Shown: positions 16,881 through 27,392 of the stretch, one piece after another
How positions within the stretch are numbered: position 1 is the first letter of the stretch
Layout of the letters: the number at the start of each line of letters is the position of its first letter
NCBI GenBank assembly: GCA_029747015.1
Contig: JAKOGI010002140.1
Location: 70,001 to 134,000 of the forward strand
DNA: 64,000 bases
Reading direction: 5' to 3'
Source: Carnegiea gigantea
Lineage: Eukaryota; Streptophyta; Magnoliopsida; Caryophyllales; Cactaceae
The notes under the pieces: generated by a model
Seen by the model: the letters and a program-made list of their open reading frames with translations, nothing else
Database searches by the model: none
What the model was told of the DNA's origin: nothing
Made by a program: the position numbers and the translations under genes

Positions 16881-18064
16881 TTATTTGATTAAGTCCATCA
16901 ATCTTGTGGACCCAGGTTACTATAATTAGTGGATGAGACCTTATCTGGCTGAAGACATAAAACTTAGTAATTGGTGGGAGGTAACCCAATTTTTTTAGGT
17001 GAGCTTGGGTTTTGTTTTTGTTTTTTGTTTTCTTTTTAGTGTGGTTGTATTTTAGAGTGTGGTGTCACTTGGTTTTTAGCTATTGTGGTTAGTGGTGGTT
17101 TTCAAGGTGCTCTTAGAGTTGGATTGTTGGGTTTTTGAGCACAAGCTTTCTTCATGTTGTCAGGTTGTAGTGGTCTTTTCTCCCTTTATTTCTTTATTAT
17201 TGTCCTTTACATTGAAATAATGTAAGGTTTAGGTATGGAGGGAAGGAAAAATGAAAATTTTGGGGAAAATTAAACTTGAAAATCTTTGGATGAATTTGAT
17301 CTTGGGAAGAGCTTGAGTGCTCTAATTATGCATCATCTACTTTTATTATATGGATTTGATTCATGTGACCTATGCTTATAGGAGATTATCTCTAGAGTTA
17401 ACTAGTTGATAGCCAAAAGTTTTATTGTGCTAGTGTCACTATGTAACCTATTTTGAGTGTGAGAGGTAACTATATTTTTAATACCATTATGAGTATTTAA
17501 AAAGTATTGAGTGCCTCCTTGACTCTCATTCAATAAATTGAATTAATTAAGTTTTGAGTTCAGTACCAATGTTTAGGTCCTATCTCTATTCATATATTTG
17601 ATTGCCTGAATAGGTACTAAATGCTTCTCTAAGTATTATCTTTATTCATATCTTTATCCCCTTAAGAAAGCACATAAGGTCAAGTAACTTTTAAAAAAAG
17701 TTCGAAAAAGAAAATCAAAAGAAAGAAAAAAGACTAATAAATTGATTTGACATTGGGGACCTGATTTCAAAGATGCTCTTGTAGTTTTTGTTATGTGGGG
17801 TAAGATTTTCTACTCAGGGTTTGCTAAACTATTTCATTGTGTGCTTAACATACTTGGATCTTGGCCCGTGACTTTGTTGATATTGAAAATGTTTGATAAT
17901 GAAATGTGGGTTGGTAGTGAATTGATTTATATAATTTTGAGTAGATGGGTGTAGTTTGATATTTGATTTCTTCCCTAATCATGTTCTACATGATGAGCTA
18001 AATGAATATATGCACTATTGTTATTCTTTGCTCAAGGACTAGTAAAGTTTTGGTGTGTAGGAGT
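16881..18064 (+). other. 3' untranslated region of the Athila-like remnant, with polypurine-like tract
   Basis: Non-coding sequence follows integrase. It contains ATTGGTGGGAGGTAACCCAA near 16971, a decayed form of the TTGGGAGGCAACCCA block that follows pol in many Athila/Tat elements. It ends with CAAGGACTAGTAAAG and a G-rich TGGTGTGTAGGAG (about 18034-18063), the expected place of the polypurine tract before a 3' LTR. No gene is seen. Confidence 0.55.
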
Positions 18065-18700
18065 TGATATTTCATATTTTATATCGTATTTTACTTTTCA
18101 ATTTACCTACTTCTAAGTCTTTGAAATATATTTTTATGAGTAAATAATGCATATTTTTTGTGATTTTTAGATGAAAATAAAACAAATGAATTTGGGCACA
18201 AAATTAATCAGTTCGACTCGGATTTGTCCAAGCTCCTTCATGTGCAATGATTAGCGAAGCCGAGCCCGCTTTGTCATTCGACCCAACAACAAATTAAAAA
18301 AAAAAAAACCTAAGAAAAGAAAGAAAAAAGAGCTGGCTAGCCAAACGGGGTTTGTCTTCTTCCTTGCCAGCAGACTCTATATGCGGCCTAGATAGATGCC
18401 CCATCCAGCTGGCCTTCCCAGTTCCCAGCAGCCAAGTTCCTTATTATTGAGAACAAAATCAAGCTAACCTAGTCAAAGCTAATTAATCTTGATTGACTTT
18501 TAGCTAAAGACTAGTCTCTTCTCATGCAACATAATAACCACACAAATTAATTGCAATTATTTTTTCATTAGTTTTTAGGCACCAGGAGAGGTTGAATTTC
18601 CACCATACAAAGGGGCCAAGGTTGGATCCATTCATTCATTTACTCATCCAAGCATTCCTACATTCTCTCATTTTTCATCTTTTAATTTTTAGAGAGAGTC
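18065..18700 (+). repeat. Partial 3' LTR of the Athila-like remnant
   Basis: Starting TGATATTTCATATTTTATAT right after the purine tract, the sequence has the layout of Athila-like LTRs: AAATGAATTTGGGCACA, then TTCGACTCGGATTTG near 18210, and a TTCATTCATTTACTCATCC leader-like block near 18632. A matching second copy was not found and the right end is not defined, so the extent is approximate. Confidence 0.45.
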
Positions 18701-18709
18701 GTTTGTAGT

Positions 18710-19269
18710 CGATGGAGTTTAGGCTCCGTTATCATCACTATATGGTGACAGGATACCCCAGTTGGGATGGGCCTAGGTTTCAGACCTAGGGGGCTTGGAC
18801 TACTATCGCTACAGAGTTGTTATTGAGGGAAGAGTTTGATAAGACGGGGGATCACCATGGAGACTCTACAGCATGTCTTTCCGTTACATCATGTACATCC
18901 CTCGCCTGTAGTCTAGCACTAACACAGAGACCACCCTCTCCGCCTGCATTAGGTACCCCATTGATGCTTGACAGCCCTAGGGAGGCTCATGTGGTGATAG
19001 ACCTCCCTGATACACCAGAGATAGTAGTGTTTAGCTCTGAGGATGAGGGCTATCAGGAGGAGGAGGATGATCCCGAGGAGGATCAGGACATTTTTGAGAC
19101 AGGGGTAGAGCAGCAGTGAGATCAGGAGATCAATGAGTTGATGGTGGAGCAACAGGTTAAGTAAGAGGTTAGGGATGCCGAGTCAGAGGCATCAACCAGC
19201 AGCTTCAATTTAAATGAAGAGCCTGATGATGAATCCAACCCAGATTACTATCCATCTAGGGATTGTTAG
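18710..19269 (+). pseudogene. Unrecognised decayed ORF, acidic C-terminal half
   Basis: One plus-strand frame reads from about 18712 (MEFRLRYHHYMVTGYP) through three stops to a final stop at 19267. The middle gives SEDEGYQEEEDDPEEDQD and the end NEEPDDESNPDYYPS. The strongly acidic, Asp/Glu/Ser/Pro composition resembles low-complexity linkers next to gag in some plant Ty3 elements. No domain could be assigned. It sits between the Athila-like LTR and the chromovirus gag and could belong to either. No host-gene similarity was recognised. Confidence 0.35.
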
Positions 19270-19706
19270 GTGGTTCTAGGGGTTAGTGTTAGTAGTTTTC
19301 TTTTGAGCCCTATTTGTTTATAGTATGGTCAGTTTGGATGGATGTATTTTGTGTAGGATATGACATTGTACATAGTTAGTCTAATCCTCTCCAACCATAA
19401 TGGTATAGTCTATATCTCTTTTTTGGTAATATGGCAGATCTAGTATCTTGGGGCTAGTTAGTGTTTAGGGTTGAGGTAGGAGTTAAAACTGACTTTGCCT
19501 AATCAGTTAGATGTAATATGTTTTGCTAATCATGCATATAAATAAGCAGTTATGTATATAAATAAGCAGTTATGAAATGATATAATGAAGCTTTGGGTTT
19601 GTTTTTAATAACCTTTGAGTTATATTACATGTATTTATTGGGCATACTTAACTTATATGTTTGGGTATTCCAGTGATTGAATTATTTCATTTAATATATA
19701 ATCAGA
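19270..19706. other. Non-coding stretch before chromovirus gag; no LTR found
   Basis: The chromovirus 5' LTR and initiator-tRNA primer site are expected here, but no sequence like the 3' LTR (47045-49587) and no TGGTATCAGAG motif is present. A short direct repeat of ATAAATAAGCAGTTATG (about 19539-19575) is the only structure seen. Confidence 0.5.
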
Positions 19707-22639
19707 ATGTCCGAATCAGTGCACAACAATGTAGAGATTCATGTAGAGGAAATCTCAGATCATGGTCAAGGATTGGGTGATCAAGCCTCCCATCATGTGC
19801 TACTAAATTTTGGCCAAATGCCACCGATTCCTTCTGAGTTAGCCAACAACATTGGGGACCGAACTACTGGTCGGCTTTAGTACCTGAATCGATGCAGCAG
19901 ATTCCCCAAGTACCTACTGAAACCCCTCCTAAAGAGGATAAGTTAGCGGATAAGGTAGCACGACGCAACCCTAAAGTTTATGATGGATTTTATGATCCAG
20001 TAGTATTGGAGGAATGGATAAGGGGAATGGAGAAAATTTTTACAGTGTTCGAAGTCCCAGAAGAAAAGGAAGTAAACATTGGGACGTATTATTTGACCGG
20101 TGAAGCTGATATTTGGTGGAATACTGTTAAAGATAAGCTCGTAGGGCCTAAATTCACATAGAATAAATTCCTGAGTGAGTTGAGGTCAAAATTCTACCCA
20201 CTCGTGGTCCAAAGGCAAAAGGAGAAAGAGTTTATGGAGCTGAAGATGAGTGGCACCATGATTGTGATGCAGTATGCCAGTAAGTTCACAGAATTATCTA
20301 GGTTTGTTCCTGAGTTTATATCATCTGAAAGGTTGAAAATGAGAAGGTTTGAAGAGGATTTGGCCTTCTATATTCGGAACTAATAAGCTGGGCAACCAAT
20401 TTTGACTTACCAAGAACTATACGAGTGAGCGAGTGAAGTGAAACGAGTGAAGACAGAGTTGAGAGCACTAAATTCAATCAACCAAAAGAGAAAGGGGTTT
20501 GAGTGAGGAACTCTGAGTGAGAGTGTGAACCAGAACCAGAACAAACCTACTCCTGCTCTCCCCAAGAGCCGTCCTGCAACCTCAATAGCACCCTGTGCGA
20601 AATGCTGCAGAACAAATCACACCACCCCTGAATGCCAAGTAGAAACTAATAAGTGCATGTGGTGTGGAAGCCCTGAACACCTAATTGCTGTATGCCCCCC
20701 CAAAAATGAAGGCTGTAGCCTAAGGTACGGTAAAATCCTTGGCCCCACCGTGCCGAGGGGCCCCACCGTGCGTGTATGATGACCAAGAAGGAAGATGCCA
20801 CCTCTGGTATGGTAGTCACTGGGACTCTCTTTTTAAATTCAAAGCCATTTTGTATACTATTTGACCCGGGTGCTACTCATTCATCTATATCCACCCGATT
20901 TATCATGCAATTGAACCTAGAAGATAGGAGGATGGAAACCAATTATAGGATCAAGCTACCTAATGATTGTGTGATTGAATGCCCTATCTCCTATAAACTT
21001 GTTTCCATTATCATTAGTGGAACCACCTTCCTTGTGGATTTGATTCAATTTGATTCGTTTGATTTTGACATCATTCTGGGAATGAATTGGTTGTATACCT
21101 ATGGAGTAAAGATTGACTGAGAGGATCTTAAGGTTATTTTGAAAGATGAAAAAGGGAGAGAAGTATTCTTCTATGGGCAGAGAGAGGAAAAATCCTATCT
21201 CTTGATTTCTGCTATGAAAGCAAGTAAGCTATTATGTCAAGGGCGTATGGGATATTGGTGTTATACTATTGACACTGAAGCAAAAGAAGAGAAAGCTGGA
21301 AATATTCTTGTAGTCTGTGAGTTTGAGGATGTTTTTTCTAAAGAGTTACCAGGATTATCCCCACAGAGGAAAATTGATTTTGGAATTGAATTAATCCCTG
21401 ATGCCCAACCTATTTCCAAAGCCCCATATCATATGGCCCCAACGGAGCTTCAGGAACTGAAGCTTCAATTAGATGAGCCGACAGAAGGGTTTCATTAGGC
21501 CAAGTGTGTCACCATAGGGTGCCTCAGTATTGTTTGTAAAGAAAAAGGATGGAACTTTAGGGCTGTGTGTTGACTACAGGGAGTTGAACAAGATCACCAT
21601 CAAAAATAAATATCACTTGCCGCGAATTGATGACTTGTTTGGTCAATTGCAAGGAGCAGGAGTCTTCTCTAAGATTGATTTGAGGACAGGGTACCACCAA
21701 CTTAGGATTAAACCCAAAGACATTCCCAAGACTATGTTTAGAACTAGTTATGGTCACTATGAGTTTACAGTGATGCCATTTGGCCTCATCAATGCTCCTG
21801 CAACTTTCATGGATCTTATAAACAGAGTCTTCAAACCCTACCTAGATAAATTTGTGGTGTTGCTCATAGATAACATTCTTATCTATTCTAAGGACAGAGA
21901 TGAACATGCTAATCATTTGAGGATGGTGATACAAACACTAAGGGAGCACCAACTTTATGGTAAATTAAAGAAATGCGAGTTTTGGTTGGAAGAAGTAGTG
22001 CTCTTGGGACATGTAATTACAAAAGAGGGAATCAAAGTTGACCCCAAAAGGTAAAGGCAATCACGAAATGGTCAAGACCTACTAACATCACCGAGATTAG
22101 AAGCTTTCTGGGTTTAGCAGGTTACTATCGAAGGTTCATTAAGGACTTTTCAAAAATAGCTTCACCTATGACCAATCTGCTGAAGAAAGCAAACAAGTTT
22201 GAGTGGATCGAAAAATGTGATAAAGCTTTTCAAGAGCTAAGACAGCAATTAACTAACACCCCAATCCTAATGCTGCCAATGGAAGACAAGGAGTATACCA
22301 TTTATAGTGATGCTTCAATGGATTGGGGTGTGTTCTGATGTAAAAGATAAGGTAGTAGCTGATGCCTCTCAATAGCTTAAGCCCTATGAGAAAAACTATC
22401 CTACCCATGACTTGGAGTTAGCAGCCATGGTCTTTGCGCTGAAAATTTGGAGACATTACTTATATGGAGTACCATACAAGATTTATACTGACCATCAAAG
22501 TTGAAGTATATCTTTACGCAGAAGGAACTCAACTTGAGGCAACGACGTTGGCTTCAGCTGCTTAAGGATTATGATTTGCAAATTCAATATCATCCAGGAA
22601 AAGCAACTGTTATAACAGATGCCCTGAGTAGGAAGGCGC
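19707..22639 (+). pseudogene. Chromovirus gag, protease, RT and RNase H (5' part, split by Athila)
   Basis: Gag starts at ATG 19707 (MSESVHNNVEIHVEE). It contains YDGFYDP...WIRGMEKIF (19980-20045), ADIWWNTVKDKL and QYASKFTELSRFVPEF (20270). A zinc knuckle follows (CAKC, then CMWCGSPEHLIAVCP near 20660-20700). Protease has FDPGATHSSIS at 20861, a DPG variant of the usual DSG. RT reads [26 protein letters not shown] (21550), [26 protein letters not shown] and [11 protein letters not shown] (21857). The second catalytic Asp of the IDD box is Asn here. RNase H runs to ALSRKA at 22639 with stops. Coding is cut there by the Athila element and resumes at 45412. Stops and frameshifts show it is inactive. 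The gag and chromodomain point to a Tekay/Del-like lineage. Confidence 0.85.
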
Positions 22640-23939
22640 TGTTGAGTTAAAAATACCGCAAGTGCATGGTGCCAGTTGTAGCTAGCAACGGTAAGTACGG
22701 GTTGTGTCCACAAGGAACTCAGTTTCAACCACCGAACCAACCTTTAACACTCTATTTAGGCCAGAATCTATTAGAAATGGTTTTTACTCAATAACAGTTG
22801 TATTCTACTGAAAGTTACTACTATTGTCTAAATTAATATTAACGAAAGTCCTGGATTGGGGTTCACCACACTATCGTGTTCCTTGGACTATAAACTAGAT
22901 CATGCGAATCTGCCCACATAGACAACTGAAATGGAATGGTTACAAGTTAAGTGTATCTACGCCTTCTCTCAAAGGTCATTAGACTGGTCAAGCTATCCTA
23001 GTTACCTATTATCATGAAACTAGAATCACGAAACCACAAGATTGAGTAACCCTTAATTCCCAATTGAAATCCTAACTATTTTCATGTTAAGAAATCCAAT
23101 TGCTCACTAAGTAGCTCTAGGTGGAGGATTTAACTCTCGTTAATCTCCTAAATCCCAAATACAAACATGAATCAGCCCTCTCAGGCAATTCATCGAACAC
23201 CTGACATGCTAAGTGAAAGTTCAATTACAACATCGGCATTCATTCACATAAATCTAGAATATGAATCCAAATCCCATAATAGGGGCTACACCCAATCCAA
23301 GACAATAAATTTAGCCCCTAATCATCACCAAAATCACAACCGCAATCATGAATATAAACATGATTAAAAATGCTAACTTTGAATTAAAACACAAAGGGAA
23401 GAGGGTAAAGGAACGTACTTGCTATTAACCGAAATGATAATCTACCAAATTCAGCAATCAATTTCAATCCAAAGCTCTCAAATCAAGAACAGCCAAAAAA
23501 TAAAACTGAAAACCTAGAGTCACCGTTTTCGAGAGAGAGTGAACGAGAGAAAGAAGAAGTCCCCAAATTACAACGCCAAATTACAATTAAACGGGAGGAA
23601 TTAAAGTGGCACGATCGTACCATGTGGCACGGTGCCACCGTGCCAATTTGCTGTCTTGCGTTTTCTTGCTTGGGTGGCATGGTCACCCTGCCTAGCTTGG
23701 TGTCCCCATACCACTTCCTCTTAGCTCAAAATCTACCCTTTCGGCTCCTATTTGGCATGATATTAGCTGGTTTTCCTCGTTTCTTTCAATCGAACTCTTG
23801 AAAACACAAAAACACAACATTTAGGTAGATTTGGGGTAAAGAATAACTAATCAACCTCTATACTCTTGAAGTTTTACCAAAAATCGCCGAAATGAGAAGT
23901 AAAAATCATGTCTAAAAGGGGTAAAATAGAGGTTTATCA
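22640..23939 (-). repeat. 3' LTR of the Athila element
   Basis: This 1300-bp copy matches 44107-45411 over its whole length. In the half near 23600-23700 it contains clustered GGCACGGTGCCACCGTGCC-type palindromes, also found in the other LTR and in an internal non-coding region. On the element strand it starts right after the purine tract at 23940-23951. Confidence 0.92.
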
Positions 23940-23955
23940 ACTCCCCCATGCTTAT
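23940..23955 (-). promoter_or_regulatory. Polypurine tract of the Athila element
   Basis: On the minus strand the bases before the 3' LTR read GCATGGGGGAGT, a G-rich purine tract directly abutting the LTR start. It is the expected primer for plus-strand DNA synthesis. Confidence 0.75.
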
Positions 23956-24379
23956 TTCTTGCTTGTCCCCAAGCAAGACTAAGACGTGATTAAACTGACA
24001 GGGGGTTGACACCTCTAATTACTCGCCTCCTCAGGCAAGGCAAATGGAAAACCAGTTAAATCAAGCATAGGTGTGCACAACTAGCGGAACCATTCAAGGG
24101 ATAAATACATAGTTTCAAAACTCATTTGAAAATCATTTGGAAGACCACATGTTCAACTTGTCATCCAGTCACACCATATCACACCCCTCCGCAATCAAGA
24201 CGCCTCCAAATACTTGGTGAGCTAAAAGGCCTGGCAATGACTCTCATAGGGGGAACAAAGCAAGTGCGCTCCCTCACATGTGTTTAAGATGTAAGAAGGT
24301 TCACTCAATTCTCTTCCAATCGAACAAACTACCATAGGCTCGGTAAGATTCTCAGTTCTCCACTATGAAAAAGCAATAT
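23956..24379 (-). other. Athila 3' non-coding region, distal piece
   Basis: This stretch between the Athila 3' LTR and the copia insertion holds no ORF of interest. It continues on the other side of the copia element at 34666. The last five bases, AATAT (24375-24379), are the copia target-site duplication. Confidence 0.7.
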
Positions 24380-25763
24380 TGTTAGAATGTATAAGGTTTT
24401 AATGATAACAAATCCAAGTGTTGTTGTTGCGCCAAACAGGCTTTCTAAACAGATTCTTACTGCTGTTCTCAAGTCTTAAAACTGCTTGACTAATGGATTA
24501 TCAAGAACAGGTACTCAAGTCAGCGATACAAGAACAGCCGTGAAGAACAGGTCCTGCGAAGTGTTTGAAGCACAGGATATAAGTGCAGCCGTGAGAAACA
24601 GATTCTGCGAAGTGTTTGCAGCAAATTCGTCTTTCTACAAGATGACTAGTGGTTACAACAAGATGTCTTGATTTAATTTTGTTTTATATTTTTAGACTCT
24701 TGTTAATATGCCAATCAGAAAGTCTTAACTTACCACTTACTTGAAACGGTTTTGTTTTTTTTTGGAAAATATTTCGGATCACCCTTTGAAACAATTCTGG
24801 AAACAGGACGCTCAGGGTGTTTCCAGAATAAGCTGCGAAAAATAATTTTTCACGTTTTTATCTTTTGGATTTTGTGCAGCTTCTCCAAGATTTGCAAGAA
24901 AGATTTTTCTATGGAGTATCTTACCCCTTACCCTAAAAACGGTTATTAAAATCTAAGGGGATTTGCAAAATCTTTTTGAATAAAAAGAATATCCAATTTT
25001 TGGCAAGTGGATAAGGTTGTTGAGAAAAACATGGGCTAGTTGCTGAGAATCACCGCCTTATGCACACGGTTTAGGAAGTGTTTCCAGCTCATGTTTCCTC
25101 ATCCCTTGTGGCTAAAGAATTCTATATTCTTTAGGGATTTTAGTTTCCAAAAATTTGAGGAATTGTTTTTCCAAGCACTATATAAAGTCGCTTCTTAGAA
25201 CGATAGAAGCATCGGTTTTCAAAGGCAAAAATTCAGTGTTCATGAGCCTAAAAGTTTCAAAAGAAAACCGTGTCTAGTAAGTGAGTTATTTGAGCTTTCA
25301 AAGTTGGCATACTAGGACTTCATTGTACCCTATATTAGCTTAGTTGAGAAGCATTGTAATAGGGTGTTTTTCTTTATATTCTTCTTTCACAAAAGTGAGT
25401 TGAGTGTGTGTCCAAATCAAGGGGATTTTGGACGTGGGGTAACCTGTCTTAGGGAAGACGGTTACGTGGGTTGCAATTTGTAACAAGGTGTGTTACTATT
25501 GTAACGTGATTAGCCCGTTTAGTGAAGTGTTTAAATCCTACACGAGGTAGGTCGTGGTTTTTCACCTCAGTTGGGCTAGAGGTGTTTTCCACGTAAAAAT
25601 CCTATGTCCATTATTTCCACATTCAATTTTGTTGGATTTTCGCTTCTGCTTATCTCAGGAACAACCTGTGCGAACAGGGCCTAAGACTGTTTACCAGCAA
25701 CTTGCGAAAATCGGACACCACAATTCACCCCCCTCTTATGGTTGTGTACTCTCTAAATCAACA
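24380..25763 (+). repeat. 5' LTR of the SIRE element
   Basis: The LTR starts TGTTAGAATG and ends CAACA, nearly identical to 33285-34665. A TATATAAAG-like promoter element lies near 25180 (GCACTATATAAAGTCG), placing the transcript start shortly downstream. The 61-codon ORF at 24486-24671 has an equivalent in the other LTR but looks like a chance frame. Confidence 0.95.
25173..25190 (+). promoter_or_regulatory. TATA box in the SIRE 5' LTR
   Basis: GCACTATATAAAGTCGC in the last third of the LTR is a close TATA consensus, repeated in the 3' LTR near 34080. It would start the genomic transcript about 30 bases downstream, giving an R-U5 of roughly 550 bases. Confidence 0.65.
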
Positions 25764-25765
25764 AG

Positions 25766-25780
25766 TGGTATCAGAGCAGG
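25766..25780 (+). promoter_or_regulatory. Primer-binding site, initiator tRNA-Met
   Basis: TGGTATCAGAGCAGG begins two bases after the 5' LTR. TGGTATCAGAGC is complementary to the 3' end of plant initiator methionine tRNA, the usual primer for copia elements. Confidence 0.95.
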
Positions 25781-25814
25781 TTCTCCTTTGAAAGGCTAAC
25801 ACCTTGAGAGATCC

Positions 25815-27392
25815 TTGAAGATGAGTACCCCACAAGGCATGCTTGAAGGTCAATCCATAACTCGACCACCATACTTCAATGGCCAACACTATGGTTGGTG
25901 GAAGAATAGGATGGAAAACTACATCCAAGCCGAGGACTATGAGTTGTGGATGCTCATCAAGAATGGACCACTCATCCTAAAGAAAATAACTGAAGATGGA
26001 AAGTCAATCCCCAAGGAGCCTAAAGAATTCAATACTGAAGATTACAAAATGATGGAGAAGAATGCCAAAGCCAAGAAACTTCTATATTTTGGCCTAGGTC
26101 CTGATGAATATACTCGCATATCTGAATGTGAGTCGGCCAAGGAGATCTGGGATGCTTTGCAAATAGCTCACGAAGGGACCAATCAGGTAAAGCAATCCTG
26201 GATTGAATTGCTTATGAGAAAATATGAGCTGTTTGAGATGGGTGATCGTGAAAGTGTGATGGACATGTACACTCGCTTCACTCACATAACGAATGAGTTG
26301 AAATCCCTGGGAAAATCCTTCACCACCGAAGAATTGGTGAGGAAAATCCTGAGAATTTTACCTCATTCTTGGGAAGCGAAAGTCACGGCCATCCAAGAAG
26401 CTAAGGACATGAACAAGATCACCCTAGATGAGCTGATTGGAAATCTCCAAACGTATGAACTTAAAAAAAATTCTCAGCAGAAAGATGAGACAAAGAGAGA
26501 TCGAGGTCTTGCTCTAAAGGCCTTAGAAGATGATTCTGATTCTGATGAGGAGGAGATTGCCATGATAACTCAAAAATTTAAGAAGTTCTTCAAGAAAGTT
26601 AAAGAAAACAGCAAAAGGAAGGACTTCGGCAAGGGCAGGAACACCTCTCGGGAACAGTTCTCTGGATGCTTCAAGTGTGGCAAGCTAGACCACATTGTGA
26701 GAAACTGCCCACTACACAAGGAGGAACAAGAACCCGAACATCCTAGAAAACAGGGGAGGAAACAGGGTGTAAGCAGCTCAGCGAAATGATTCTCAAAAGC
26801 TATGCTCGCAGCTTGGGGTGATTCAAGCGAGGATGAGGAAAGGTCTGAAGCCGAGGAAGCTGATGTAGCACTCATGGCAAGAAGTGACACTGATTCAGAT
26901 GATGGATCAACAGATAGTCTGACTCAACTCAAGAACAAGGTACATGGTCTACATAAATCAACTCTTGAGGAATTAGTGTACACTATAATGGATATATGTG
27001 CTGAATTAAAAAGGGATGTTCGTCACCTAGAACTTGAAAATGAAACTCTTAAATTAGAAAAACTTGAAGTTGACAAAGAGACACTTGCCTTGCATGAAAA
27101 CATTAATGTGCTTAAAGAGACTTTACTCATGAAAGAAGAGACTTGTTCCATTAATCTGACTAAGCTGGAAAAGGAATCTCTTGACTTAAAAGGAAAGGTC
27201 AAATCTTTGCTGGAAGAAAACAAAAACTTGCTTGAGAAAATAAAACAAATGGAATTAGACCTTGTCACAAACAAGCTCTGGAACAGGTCCTCAAGGGCGC
27301 TTGAATGGTTAAACACATATCATAGTCGAAATAGAAGAGGACTAGGTTTTATGCCTCAGATGACCTACCTAGTGAATGGAAAATACGTCTAA
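25815..27392 (+). pseudogene. SIRE gag polyprotein with coiled-coil tail
   Basis: The frame opens at 25820 (MSTPQGMLEGQSITRPPYF). It carries the copia gag region with FNGQHYGWWKNRMENYI and an ELWMLIKNG stretch. A UBN2-like middle follows (KEIWDALQIAHEGT, then MYTRFTHITNELKSLGK). The CCHC knuckle is CFKCGKLDHIVRNC at about 26670. A stop at 26787 (TGA where CGA is likely) splits the reading. The same frame resumes (KAMLAAWGDSSEDEE) and runs through an acidic linker into a long leucine/lysine heptad region (about 27000-27260), a predicted coiled coil, to a stop at 27390. Gag forms the virus-like particle in the cytoplasm. The CGA-to-TGA change points to methylation decay of a formerly intact frame. 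Confidence 0.9.

Noticed and set aside
24486..24671. 61-codon ORF present again at 33391-33576
   Set aside because: Duplication only reflects the two copia LTRs; no protein family or coding bias is visible.
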